Shown one piece after another: positions 38,201-50,200 of a DNA stretch of 64,000 bases (its first letter is position 1; each line of letters opens with the position of its first letter). Below the pieces are notes generated by a model, which ran no database searches, was not told the origin of the DNA, and saw nothing but the letters and a program-made list of their open reading frames with translations. Source of the DNA: Bryopsis sp. KO-2023. Lineage: Eukaryota; Chlorophyta; Ulvophyceae; Bryopsidales; Bryopsidaceae. The stretch spans positions 434,001-498,000 of the forward strand of contig BSYQ01000013.1 of the NCBI GenBank assembly GCA_030272585.1. Direction: 5' to 3'. A program made the translations under genes and the position numbers.

Positions 38201-41200
38201 CTTTCTATTTTTGTATGCTTTTTTGTTTTTCAGGGTTTTTTCTAGAGAAACGGCAGAGGAATAATTCCAACAGAAAAAAGAAAAGAAAGAAAAGACAAAG
38301 AATTGGATTAGGAAGTCTATTTATATATATATTTTTTACCTTTATTTTGGGTGGGGATCTGCTTTTTGTTTTTGTTTTCAACGGCAGTTGTGTGTGCGTT
38401 TCCAGTTCATGAATTATAAATTTGTGAAAAATGATGCAATGGAAGATGCATCCATTCACTATGAAGATCATCTATTGATGGCTTCCATGAAGAGCTTCAA
38501 AACGGCTTTGGAAAGACGCCGCAAATTGCAAGCTGCTGCCAGGGAATTTTTTGGCGGCCTCGTCACTGGGTCGCTCAGGAAGGCATTCCAAGATTGGCGA
38601 ACCAAGATCCATCGTCGAAAGCAAAAAAAGCAGGAGCTGCTTTGGTGAGAATCAAAAAAAGGAGGCTCCTCATCCTTCCTTTTTTTTGGGGGGGGAGGGG
38701 GGAGCGAGTGGGGCAAAATGAAAAAAGCCATCACGTTTTAGGAAAATTTCTCAAGCCGTATTTGGCACTCCCAGACAGAATGAAACCAGCAAAGGACTGG
38801 TGCCTTTCTGAAAAAAAAAAAAGATTGCAACGTATAGCATGTATTCTTCCTTTTTTCTTTTCACGTTTCATTTCGATGCATTGTTTTTTTTTTCAAACAA
38901 GATTATTCAATGCTTCCTTGATTTTTTATTTTTTTTTTCTTCACAGGGTCTGGCAACATTTCGAGAAGCAAAGGTTGACTCAGTCGTTCTATTGCTGGCG
39001 AATCCAAGCCGAACATTCTCTTTTGCAGAAAGACAAAGACTGCTTTGCCCTGAAGCACTCCCTGGCCCAAACCAAAAAGACGGCATTGAAAGGGTGGAGT
39101 GAATGGGCAAAGTACAAACGCTGTTGCAAACTTTCCGTGGCCAATCGTATGCAAGGGAAGAGGAAGTCAATATTGGCTGTTGGATTCACAGCGTTCAGGC
39201 AAGGGGGGAACAATCAGCAAGAATATGATTTTCTTTGTGTGTTTTTTTTGCACATATCAGCACAGTGTTTTTTTCCCTTGTGCGTGTGAAAAAAAAATTG
39301 GCCCAGAAGCAACGAGAATGAACATCCAGCTGGCAAAATCGATCGAATGCATGAAGATCTCTGAGTTTTGCTTTTCCTCCACCCCCACGTTCTTTAGGGA
39401 AAACGTGCAATGGGCCAAAAAGACGCGAAATGCTGTGGTTCACTGGCATTGCTCGTCGGCTCTGCGTGCCCTCCAGCTGTGGAAAGACTATGTGACCTCG
39501 ATGAGGTGTCTGGAGGCTTCGCTGGAAGTGGTTTTGAGGAAATGGCGATGGGGAGTTGTGGCGGCTGCATACGAAGAATGGAAGTGCTGGGCCAGTTACA
39601 AGATATTCAAAAAACAGCAAATTTTGAGGTGCGATTCGTTTTGTTTTTATTGATGGTCGAAGAGCCAGATCCACACGTGGACCTTTTCTTTCTTTATTGT
39701 TTCTTTTTTACTGACTGTCTTCCTCGAAAAGGCTTTTTGTGAATCGATAACGAACTCTCAATGTGTGGTGCTTTCAACCTTGTTTTCCTCATTGCTTTTT
39801 TTTTTTCATTTCATGCAGTGCCTGGGGGCATTACCACAGCCAGCGAGTGGGTGGCTTGTTCTGGTTCTGGAGAAAATGGGCTTCTAACAGAAGCACCAAG
39901 AGGCGAAACGAGGTGGTTGCCAGAGATCATTTCGTTGGGTCCACCTTGTCCGGCTGCTTCGAGTGCTGGATCGAATTTGCCATCGACTCTGCTGACATGC
40001 GATTCAAACTCGGAAAAGCGACGGCATTCTGGGCAAACAGAGAGATGGCCGTCGTCTTTGAAGAGTGGAGGTAAAAAACCTCGGGCGGTTTGCAGAACTG
40101 GGCATTTTTTGAAAATGACCTGCGTAATACGATGCTTGGTGGATAGAAAGGCTTGCTGTGTTTTTTCTGACTTCATTTTTCCTCCCTTTTTTTGTGTTTT
40201 CTTCTTTTTTAATCTGGAAACTTGGATGGCTTGTTGATGTGTTGAAGTGAGGTTTGGGATCGTAGGGAGAATGCAAGAGAGATGGCGGACACCAGAACAT
40301 GCCTCCAATTCTTCAAGGAAGCCACTTCGATCAAGGCGTTCGACACTTGGGTGTGGTACACCGTTCACCAGCAAGAGAAGCGTGCGAAACTTTCCAAAGC
40401 CTTGTCGCTGTGGGATTCCAAAACCATGGCCTCGGGGTTCAGATCGTGGCAAGCGATCACCAAAGAAAGGATGGAGCAAAAAGCCAAAGTGAAATGGGTG
40501 GTTCTGAAGCTTGCGAATGCGAGGGCTATGAGCGTGCTCAACACGTGGATGGATTGGGCGAAGCAGCATAAGGAGTTCAGAGAGAAGACGGCGTGGATCG
40601 TGTATAGAATTCAGTCCCGGGAGGTCTCGATGGTGTTTAATGCTTGGGTGGATCTGGTGGACTACCAGAGGGAAAGGCAGGACAAGATTCAAAGAGCCGC
40701 CGGATTTTGGCTGAACCGAACCACGGGGGTCGTTTTCAGATGCTGGTTGGACCGAACCCACGAAAAAAAGGACGCCAAGAGGAAGCTGGCTTCGGTTGTG
40801 TCCAGGTTCAGAGATCGAACCCTGGTGGGTGCGTTTGCTTTGTGGCGTGATTGGGCAGAGGATCGGAGGAAAAAGAGCGCGACATTGAGCGTCGCTGCGT
40901 TGAGAATGAAAAATAGATTGTGCCACGGTGCCTTCAGATCGTGGTTATCGTACGTGAGGTACAAGGCCGAAAAGAACGGTCTGCTGTCACGGGCTGTCAA
41001 ACTGATTTCAAACCACGAGAAAGGGATGGCCTTTCGATCCTGGAGATCGTGGATGGATTACAAGCAGGAGAAGCGTAGCAGAATGGTGTATGCTGCGACC
41101 GTGATTCGAAACCTGAACGTTTCTGCTGCTTTTGCTTCTTGGGTGGAGTGGACGAGGTGACCTCAGATTTCTCTTGATGCGAGATGTCTGCCCCAGAGCA

Positions 41201-44200
41201 AAAAAATCTACTTTTTTTGTATTTTTTTTTTCATCCAAGAGTACTCTGCAGTTATGCCAACTCAAGCCTTTTCACTTGAAAGCTAAAGACGTACGCATGC
41301 AAGTGCCTAAATCTGACAGAATTCTCTTCAAAAGACCTGATTGTGGCTGCATGCTTTAGGGGCTGGCTTTCTGAATAATCAATCCTATTTTTGCTTGTGT
41401 GTATGTCTCTCTTTGATGGTTTTCTTTGATTTTGGTCATGTCGTGGAAACTCAGGTGCCAGAAAGAGAAGCAATCCAAATTTCGGCATGTCGCCCATGTT
41501 CTTCTCAACAGCAAAATGGCGGCTGCCATGAGGGCTTGGAAGGATTGGGTCGCTTGGAAAAAAACCCATGAAAATCTAATGACCACGATTGCAACTCGCC
41601 TGTTCCAGAGAACCTTGGCGAAAGGTTTCCACAGCTGGGTCGACGGGGTGGAGTATCAAAGAGACATGCGAATCAAAGCTGAAATGGCAGTCACTCTGAT
41701 GTTGAATCGAGTGGTGGGGTCGGCGTTTCGAGAATGGAAGGAGAACGTGGTTGAAATCCACTTCGACAGGGTGGCTATGGAGCGGGCTGTGGCGTTTTTC
41801 AGAAACTCGCAATTGATGTATGCTTTCCAAGGCTGGAGGGAATGGCAGGTGGTTCATTCAGAAAAGCAAGCCAAGGTTCGAACGGCCATCAAGCGGTGGA
41901 ACCACACCGCCTTGGCCCGAGCATTCGCCGGCTGGGTGGACTGGGCGAAGCCGCACAAATCCAGGAGGTGTAAGCTGGAATGGGCTGTAAGGAAGATCAA
42001 AAACAGGGATGCGCATTCGGCGTTCAACACTTGGGTGGCTTTCACCATCGAAAACAAAATCGTGAGGATCACATGCAACAGAATGATGTCCCGAACCTTG
42101 GCAGCCGCATTCACTGCTTGGGCAGATCGAACGAGTTTCCAGCAGGAGCAATCAGAGAAGCTGAGACAGGCAATCCAAAAACTGAAAAACACATCGATGT
42201 CCAAATCGTTCGCCACGTGGGTGTGGTATGCAAGAAACAAACAAGAAGAACGCAGAATCCTGACCAAAGCGCTGCGAAAACTGAGCCTCCGGCATCAAGA
42301 CATGGCGTTCGGTGCATGGGTGGATTGGTGCAAGACTCGTCGGGAAAAACAGGCGAAATTGGCATCTGCCGTGCTCAAAATCACGAAGAAAGCCATGATG
42401 GAAGGGTTCAACGCATGGAGGGATTTCTATGTGGAACGCTATGAGTTGAGGTCCATTGTCGAGCAGTCTTTGCTGAAGCTGGCGAATCGGACGCTGTCGA
42501 GTGCGTTTGCCACCTGGAGAGATCATGTCACTGGGCGAACGCTCCAGCAAGCAAAGATGGCCAGAGCTGTTGCAGTGATGAGCGAACGAAGCTTGCTGTG
42601 CGCTTTCAACACTTGGCATGAGTGGGTGGAGGATCGACTCGTGTGTCGATGGGCCGTTAAGAGAATCCAGGAAGGTGTGGTGCACAGGGCGTTTTTCTGC
42701 TGGTTGGCCGGGGTCGAGAAGCGAGTGGCGAACAGAGAGAAAGTGGCTGCTTGCGTGAAAAAGCTTTCCAATAAGGTAAACTCACCGATTAATTTTGACA
42801 TGGGTTTTCATGGATGGATGGGGGGGTTGCTGCTTGGTACGCACTTGAAAGTTTGCCGTCTTGCTCCACAGGTCATGCTTTCAGCGTTCAACGAGTGGGT
42901 GTTCTGGGCTGCGACAAAACCCATGGAGAGGGCGGCAAGAAATACGGCCGATCAACACTATTCCCATGCATGCATGAAAAATGTGTTGCAGATGTGGCAC
43001 CAAAATGTCTGCAAGGAAAAGAAGGCCATCACATATTGGCTCAACCTCCGAACTGTGAAGGTACCTGCAGCCCTGATCTCACCCAGAAACCACACGCATG
43101 CATCCCCCAAAACATCCTACTCATCCCGGCAGTTGCGGTGGTGTTTTTCTGTGTTTGAGAATCGACCTAAATGGGAAATCGACGTGGGTGGCTGTTGTTT
43201 TTGCATGCAGGCGTTCCAATCATGGTGCGATTTTGTCGTGGTGGAAAAGGGCAAACAATTGGCGATCCAGAAAGCTTTGCATCACTGGGGTGGCCGTTTG
43301 ATGGTGGATTCATTCAATCACTGGAGATATCATGTGGCTCAAAAAGCACGTTCCAAAATCGCTGTGGAATGCGCTGCCAAGCATTGGACGAAGGTATTCC
43401 TCTCATGGAGCATCTTTTGTTAATTTTTTTATAACAAAAAAAAATGGGGAGGGGGGGGGTGCTGGAGGGAAAATTGTTGAGGAGTGTTGCATGGATTTGG
43501 AACAATAGCTTTTTTTAGTAAAACATTGAAGAATATGGGACACACCCTATAATTCGTAAAGGATTTTTCCAGGTTTACAAAATGGAACCAACCTCTCTCT
43601 GTTTGCGATTTTACTAAAACCATCAGTACATTTAATAGTTAACAATTAATTCCAGAGATTTTTCAAGTGGTGTACTTCAAACTTAACAAATCTATTACGT
43701 AAAAGGCGGAAAAAGACGGCATCCTTTCGTGGTTTACTCGTAGAGATCACTTGCGGCTGCATTCAACACATGGAGGGAGGTCCGGCTGAACAAGAAACTG
43801 AAAAAGGAGGCCACTGTCGTCGCTGTGTGTCACTGGAGTCAGGGAACCGTGATTGCTGCTTTCTACACTTGGAAAGATCAAATTTTGCGATTGAGGAGGC
43901 TCAAACAGGTTGGGGTGCCCTGAATCTTCCAGATAATTTCTTGTTGGCCCTGCACAGATTCAGGAAGTGTTTCTCAGCTTGCCTTTTGGAAACAATTTTT
44001 CAACAAATTGCTGTATGGGTGTGAAAACCCTTCGATTTCTGGCGACCAGTGCATCCTCCTCGGGAGTGAATTGAGTTCTGGACTTACATTTTTTTGTTCC
44101 TCCCTTTTTTTTAATGCAAAAGAGGAAGTGCAGCTCACTGGTGGTGGTGCTAGTGATGTGTTTTTTTTTTTCTCATGTGCAGCTCATGTTTTTTATCAAA

Positions 44201-47200
44201 AGCCACCGCTTGTCAGATGCGTTTGCATCTTGGCGCATGGCTACTGCCTATTGGAAAGACAAATCGATAATGACGCATGCAGCCATCAAAATGTGGCAAA
44301 ACTTCACAGCCATGAAAGCCTTCGAAAGTTGGAAGCATCACCACCGGTGTCAGACACAGAAACAGCAGAATATCAGCCAAGCCCTCCATTTCTGGCGATC
44401 TCATGCAGCGACGAAAGCAGTCCAAAGCTGGAAGGTGTGTGGGGGGGGGTCGCTTGCTATGTTATTCTGGCTTGTTTTTTCCTTTCTGTGTTTTCCTCTG
44501 ATTTGAATGCGGAAAACAGCGGACGAACGCCCCTGTTCGAGATTTGATGAACGAAAAAAGCGAGGCAGGTTTTCGAATTCGAAAATAGACCAGAGAGGTT
44601 CTGTGTTTCGGTGTGGAGATGCATGCGAACTGTCGATTTTTTATTATTTTTTTATTTTATGGCAGGAATGCATTGGACTGCACCGAGAACAGATGCAGCA
44701 TGTTGCTTCGATGATGGGCCGAACGGATTCAAAACTGGCGAGTGCTGGTTTCTTTGGATTTGTGTCAAACCTCGAAAGGAGAAGAAAAGCCAAATTTGCA
44801 ATTTGCCAATGGCAAAAGAGCTGCATCAGAAGGTCGGGAGGGCACAATATCGAAACACGGAAATCAAAACCCCTGGAAATAACATATTTTCGCCTAAAAT
44901 TGATTTTCGCCACCTGGCGAAATGCTCCAGTCAAGCTAAATCTTGACTGAGTTTTTGGCGAATTTGGCCCTGATTGGCGAAAATTGATTTTGGCTGAAAG
45001 ATGTTTTCAGCAATAATAGTTCTGTAGAAAGTAAAATCCTTGCAGTCTGAGTAGTGTTCTTATCGATTTTTTCAACTTGCCAGTGTGGAAGTGGAATTAA
45101 GGATTTGAGTGAATGGCGTGTCAGGCATTTCTCACTTTGGAAGGAAAACGTTGCGGATTGCCAAGAGGAAGCCGAAAAAGCAGAATGGGCTGGCGTGTAC
45201 TGTCTCAAGGCGATGCTGGCCAATGCGTTCCACACCTGGTTGACCAGCACCCAGGAGTGCTCCAAAACGAGGATGGCGGAGGATTTCTGGTCGATTGGCC
45301 AGCTGGGCGGTAGGTTACACACCCTGTCTGGATCATGCAACTGATTGGCGTGGTAATTACTGGTGGTGGTGGATTGCGTCAACCGCATTCTGGCAGTTTC
45401 TGGCATTGCGAACAACGCCGCGCTTGCGACCGCACTGGTTTTCAGCCGCTGATTCGCGGCGGGCCTTTGATATCAAGCAAGTTTCCGGGCGGGGCGTTTT
45501 GCTCCGCACAGAAAAAAAAAACAAAAAAACAGCGTGTGTGTTTGTTTTTCGGCCACCTCGTTTTGGACGGTTAAGAATCTCAAGGTCGTTGTTTCAGAGG
45601 CGTTCATCTCTTGGAAGCTGCGCGTGACTGAGAAGCAGCAGAAGCGGGAGTCCCTGCGAATCGCTCTGACGCACTGGTCGGGGCAGCTGTTGGCGGGGGC
45701 GTTTTTCTGCTGGAAAGTGTTCGTCAGGGATTCCCTGCAGGAACGCCGGCACACCTTCCAGGCGATCCACCACTGGCGAAAACTGTCGACCTCGGAGGTG
45801 AATGCTTCTCAAAACTATGTCGCTGTGATGGAATCCGGGCGTCACGAACCTTTTTGCAATACACTTCGACGTTCGTCGCGCGCTGACTATGGGTTTTCCT
45901 GCTACTGTCGAGCGCTGTGGACGATTCGGGGATGGATATGTGGCAACTAGAACTGTTTCGACGGTTACGGAACCACAGGGGGTGACGTCAAAAATGACGA
46001 CTTTGACGTCCTGTCCCATCATTTCATGCGCGGATGTCCGAGAAAATCTTGTTCTTGTAATCATGCGCACCCAGGCCTTCAAATCTTGGGTCGTCTATGT
46101 GGAGTGGAACCAGTCCAGCCGATTGCTAGGTCAGGCATGCAAGCAGCGATTCGCCGAAAGGAGAGTTGCCGATTGCTTCCATGTCTGGCATGAGCGGAGC
46201 AAGGAGAACAAGGCCATCAAGACAAAGCTGGAAACAGTCCTTCTCGCGGCGGCTCACAGAAAATTGGATGCTGCGGTGCAAACATGGAAAGGATACGCTC
46301 GATGGAGACGCACTTGTAGATCTGTAAGCTTTCAGAAAAATCACCTGGCCGATAAAAAAAAAAGATAAAAGACATGAAACCAAGTTGGAGCAATGTTTGG
46401 GAAGGGACGGAGCTGACCTGCATATATATGTATATATCTGTTTGTATTTATAGTTACATGTGTGTGCATCAATTTTATAGGCGGCACTTTCTTGGATATC
46501 GCCACAAACCTGGATTAAAAAAACTGGTCATTCTAATGTGTTATATACTTGAAAAGAAAAAAAAAACACTAGAAAGTATATGAAATGTGGGTTTGATTTG
46601 GTTGAGTTTTTGGGTGGGTTGGTGTTGCAGGCTGCCGATACGATCATGACCAAAATCGAGGTTCGAGAAACTTTGTTCGCTTGGAATAGCTGGCTAGATT
46701 TTGTGAACAGCAGAAGGATGAAGGTGGATGCCACGAATCACTATGCAGCCGTATTGATGCAGAAGGGCTTTTTGGGATTTCAGTATGCCGTTCACTTAGG
46801 AAGGGCGGTCGATATCGGACAAGATAGAATCAACCACAGGTGCGTTGTTTTCCTTTTTTTTTCTGGGTTTTTTGTTTTTCAAATTCAATCGAGAGGAAAT
46901 TGAGGAGGTTTGGCAATATGTTTTGCGTATCACCAAAACGGGTGGATGTCGGGAACCATAAAAATAAAAATGAAATAAGTAAAATAAAATAACATAAAGA
47001 TAAAGATATAAATAAATAATAGGGAAAGAAAATAGAGAAAGCGATGTACATGCGTTGACAGAGAAAAATCTGGCAACAAAACTTGTTTAATTTTTTCTAA
47101 AAGATTATCAGTTTTTTGTTTTTGGAATCCGCCCTGATACGTGATTTCTCAAATGTCACAGGATGAAATGTTGTTTTTACCTGAATGCAGGCTGACAGTG

Positions 47201-50200
47201 GAAGCATGGAAAAGTTGGCTAGGATTGACTAGATACAGAAAAGAACAGAAAGCTGTGGTCGAAGATTTGTTCGACCATCGCTCCGCTAGACGGGCTGCCA
47301 CAACCAAACTTTTGTTTTTTTTCTCCTGGAGCCGTACGGCACGAGCTCTGAAAAAGGGGACGGCACTGTTGGTGAGGATTCGTCACAGAGAAACTGCAGG
47401 GGCGTTTTTTGCTTGGTTGGATTATACACGGAAAGCCAATGCCAGCAGGGAACTGCTGCTGAAAACACTTTCCAGTTTGAAGAAATCCATTCTCAGAGAG
47501 TGGAGGTAAGCAAAAAAAAAGCTGCTCGTTTTTTCTTTCTTTTTCTCATTTAAAGAAAAAATTATTTCTAAAAATTATTATGATTGTTTATTTATTCTAT
47601 TAAAATTATTGGGGGTGAACGAGCGAATCCATGCAAAAGTTGCCAAAAGCAAATTTCTGTTTCGTTTTTGAAACATAAAAAGAATTGAATTAAATGTTGA
47701 AGAATATGTGGCGGATTTAGGGTGACGGCAATTTACTTGAGAGATGAAAGGGAAAGGCTGGACAGAATGGGCTTAGTCATAGCTGAAAGCGAAGCGCCCG
47801 CTGCAGGATTTGCCAGATACTCATTATACCGATGGAGAAACTTGCTGTTGTCCGAAGCCTTGGAATGCTGGATCGACCTGAAAACTGAACACGTGAGTGA
47901 CCTCGATTTGCTTCTATATTTTTTCCACATTTTTTTTTTCTCTCTCTCTCTCTCTCTCAATGTTTTTGTACTTTGGTTATGAAAAGATATTCCCAGTCAC
48001 CACCACCCACCAATAACGAAACAAAAGCATTCTTGCATCTGTGTTGCAGGAAAAAGACAGGGAAAATTCGATCGCCGCCTACCAGCATCTGTACTTCAAA
48101 CTGGCCAAAAAGACGTTTGACGCTTTCAAAGAGGAGGTCGAACATGGGTGGCAATTCAGATGCGCTGATATGCACCGAAAACACGCCGTCACCAGGACTA
48201 CCATCGCAGCATGGAGTGACCTTGCAAAGGTCAGTTTTTTGGGATCCTTTTGATTTTTCTTTTCTAGTTCTGTGTTTCATTCATGAAACAATGAAACCGA
48301 CACCAAAAAGAAAGAAAAAAAATTGAAAACAAAAGAAACACAGTAGAGATCTTCCCCACCGCCCCTCCCCCAAAAAAAGCAAAAAACACCTTGATTTCAT
48401 CAAAGGGATGCCTGTGTTTTCGGCGCTCCAAGGATTCAGAGAAACAAAATTTTAAAAAATCATAGTCAATTGGGGAGTGGCTCTGTTAATCTTCATGTCT
48501 TACCCCATCCACCATGCAAACATGACTGACATGGGTGGTTGCTGGCTGTAAACAGGAAAACCGCAGTCTCCGGCTTGCTGGAAAGAATGTGTTTTTGGCA
48601 TATACCACCAGCGTGTCGAGACGGGCTCTCCTCGCCCTGAAAGAAAATGTGTTTTATCAGTCGACAAAACGGATGCAAGAGAAAACTGCATGTCAGCTCA
48701 TGGACAGGCACAGGCTGGCTGTTTTCTTTGACGAATGGCAAGCCCATCATGCTGCCTTTCGACACATTCAAGAAAATTTCGATGGTCTGCTTGCAAAGGT
48801 GAAGCGAACCACCCTCGTCAACACTCATTTCTTCCAAATGATCAACCCCATGCTCTTTTTTTTTTTTTTTTTTTTTTATTTCCATTTATTTTTTATTACT
48901 TTTTTATGTTGAGGGTTGATTTTTTTTCGGGGGGGTGATTGTAGGCCGAACAAAAACAGCTACGTGGCGGCTTCCAGTTGTGGAGATATGGTGCTGCCTG
49001 GTCAAAGAGACTGAAAACTGGGAAAATTGCAGCGCAGGACTTTTATGAAAGTTCAACTGCATCCAAGGTAGAATCTCGTTTTCTATGTCAATTCTCTTCC
49101 GGAAGTGCACTGGAATTAGTATTTTTTTTTAAATAATCAAACATTTGTTTGCTTTTACTCCAATTTGGAATTCACTCTTTTTCATCTGGCTGGATAATCA
49201 GAAGAAAAAAAGATTTCTTGTCGGGAAAAGTGTGTGTGTGGGGGGGGGGTTGCAGGACAGATTATATTCTCCATCTACATTGAATAATGTTTCACTGGGG
49301 GTCTACTCTGATGCAGGTCTTGAGCGGATGGAGGGATATGGTGTCGTGGGGCCTGTATTCGAGGGGTGTCGTGGAAGACTCGATCATGAAACGACAGGCT
49401 CATACAATCGCAAATGCGTTCGGTTGCTGGAGAGAAGTCAGCATGAGGAATACGGATCTTCTTGCTAGACTAGAGGTCCGTTTGTTCATTTGTAAATATA
49501 TATATATATGTGAGCAATTATCGTTCATTGTGGTTTTGAGGAGGTGTTAATTTCTGTATGAGCACACTGAGAGTGCCTCGGCCAGGTCATATTGGATGCA
49601 TTGATTGACAATCTTGCTTGATAAAGAAACCAAGGTTTGAGAAGGAAAAAGGGAGTGAAATTTTATTTTGTTGCAGCTGGGGTGGGCCAATCACCGGATG
49701 TATACCTTGGACAAGGTTTTCTGCATTTGGCAACACTCTGCGAGCGATCAGGTGGAGGAGAGAGCCAACGAAGCAAAAGCTGTGCGATTTGCCGCATTCA
49801 GGTAATATATATATATATATGTTGCTAAAGGGGGTGGAGGGAACCCCCCACCCATACAATTTGGCCCTTCGATCGCTGGTTTGATATCTCGATTGTTGCC
49901 ATAGCCGTCAAAAAAACAGAAACCTCGGAACAGAATTGAGAAGACAAAACCAGCATTGCATTGGCCCCAGATTTCTTTCATGATGACCACTGTTGCCTTT
50001 TTTTTTTCTCTTCAATGTGGGGTGTTTAAAATCCTGCAGGCTGCAATTCGGGGTCCTTTTCTCTTGGAACACTTTTGCGTCCAACAAGTCTGCTCTTCGA
50101 AACCTGGCTATGGAGCTGATGGAGGGCTTGGCCAGACGAAAGATTTCGTCGGCTTTTGCCGGATGGAGGGGCTACACCAAAGAAGCAAAGCACAGCCGCG

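Noticed and set aside
39811..40926. 371-codon minus-strand open frame
   Set aside because: Exactly antisense to SFI1 repeat exons and rich in His/Pro/Ser, as expected from reverse-reading Trp/Arg/Lys-rich codons.
42152..42685. 177-codon minus-strand open frame
   Set aside because: Antisense shadow of the large SFI1 repeat exon.
43959..44030. Possible extra SFI1 exon reading LAFWKQFFNKLLYG
   Set aside because: Phases fail at both ends, and joining the neighbouring exons directly already gives a regular 29-residue step.
45310..45597. Open plus-strand frame with Trp-rich sequence between SFI1 exons
   Set aside because: The exons on either side join directly in phase 1 to give an intact AFISW unit; this stretch behaves as an intron.
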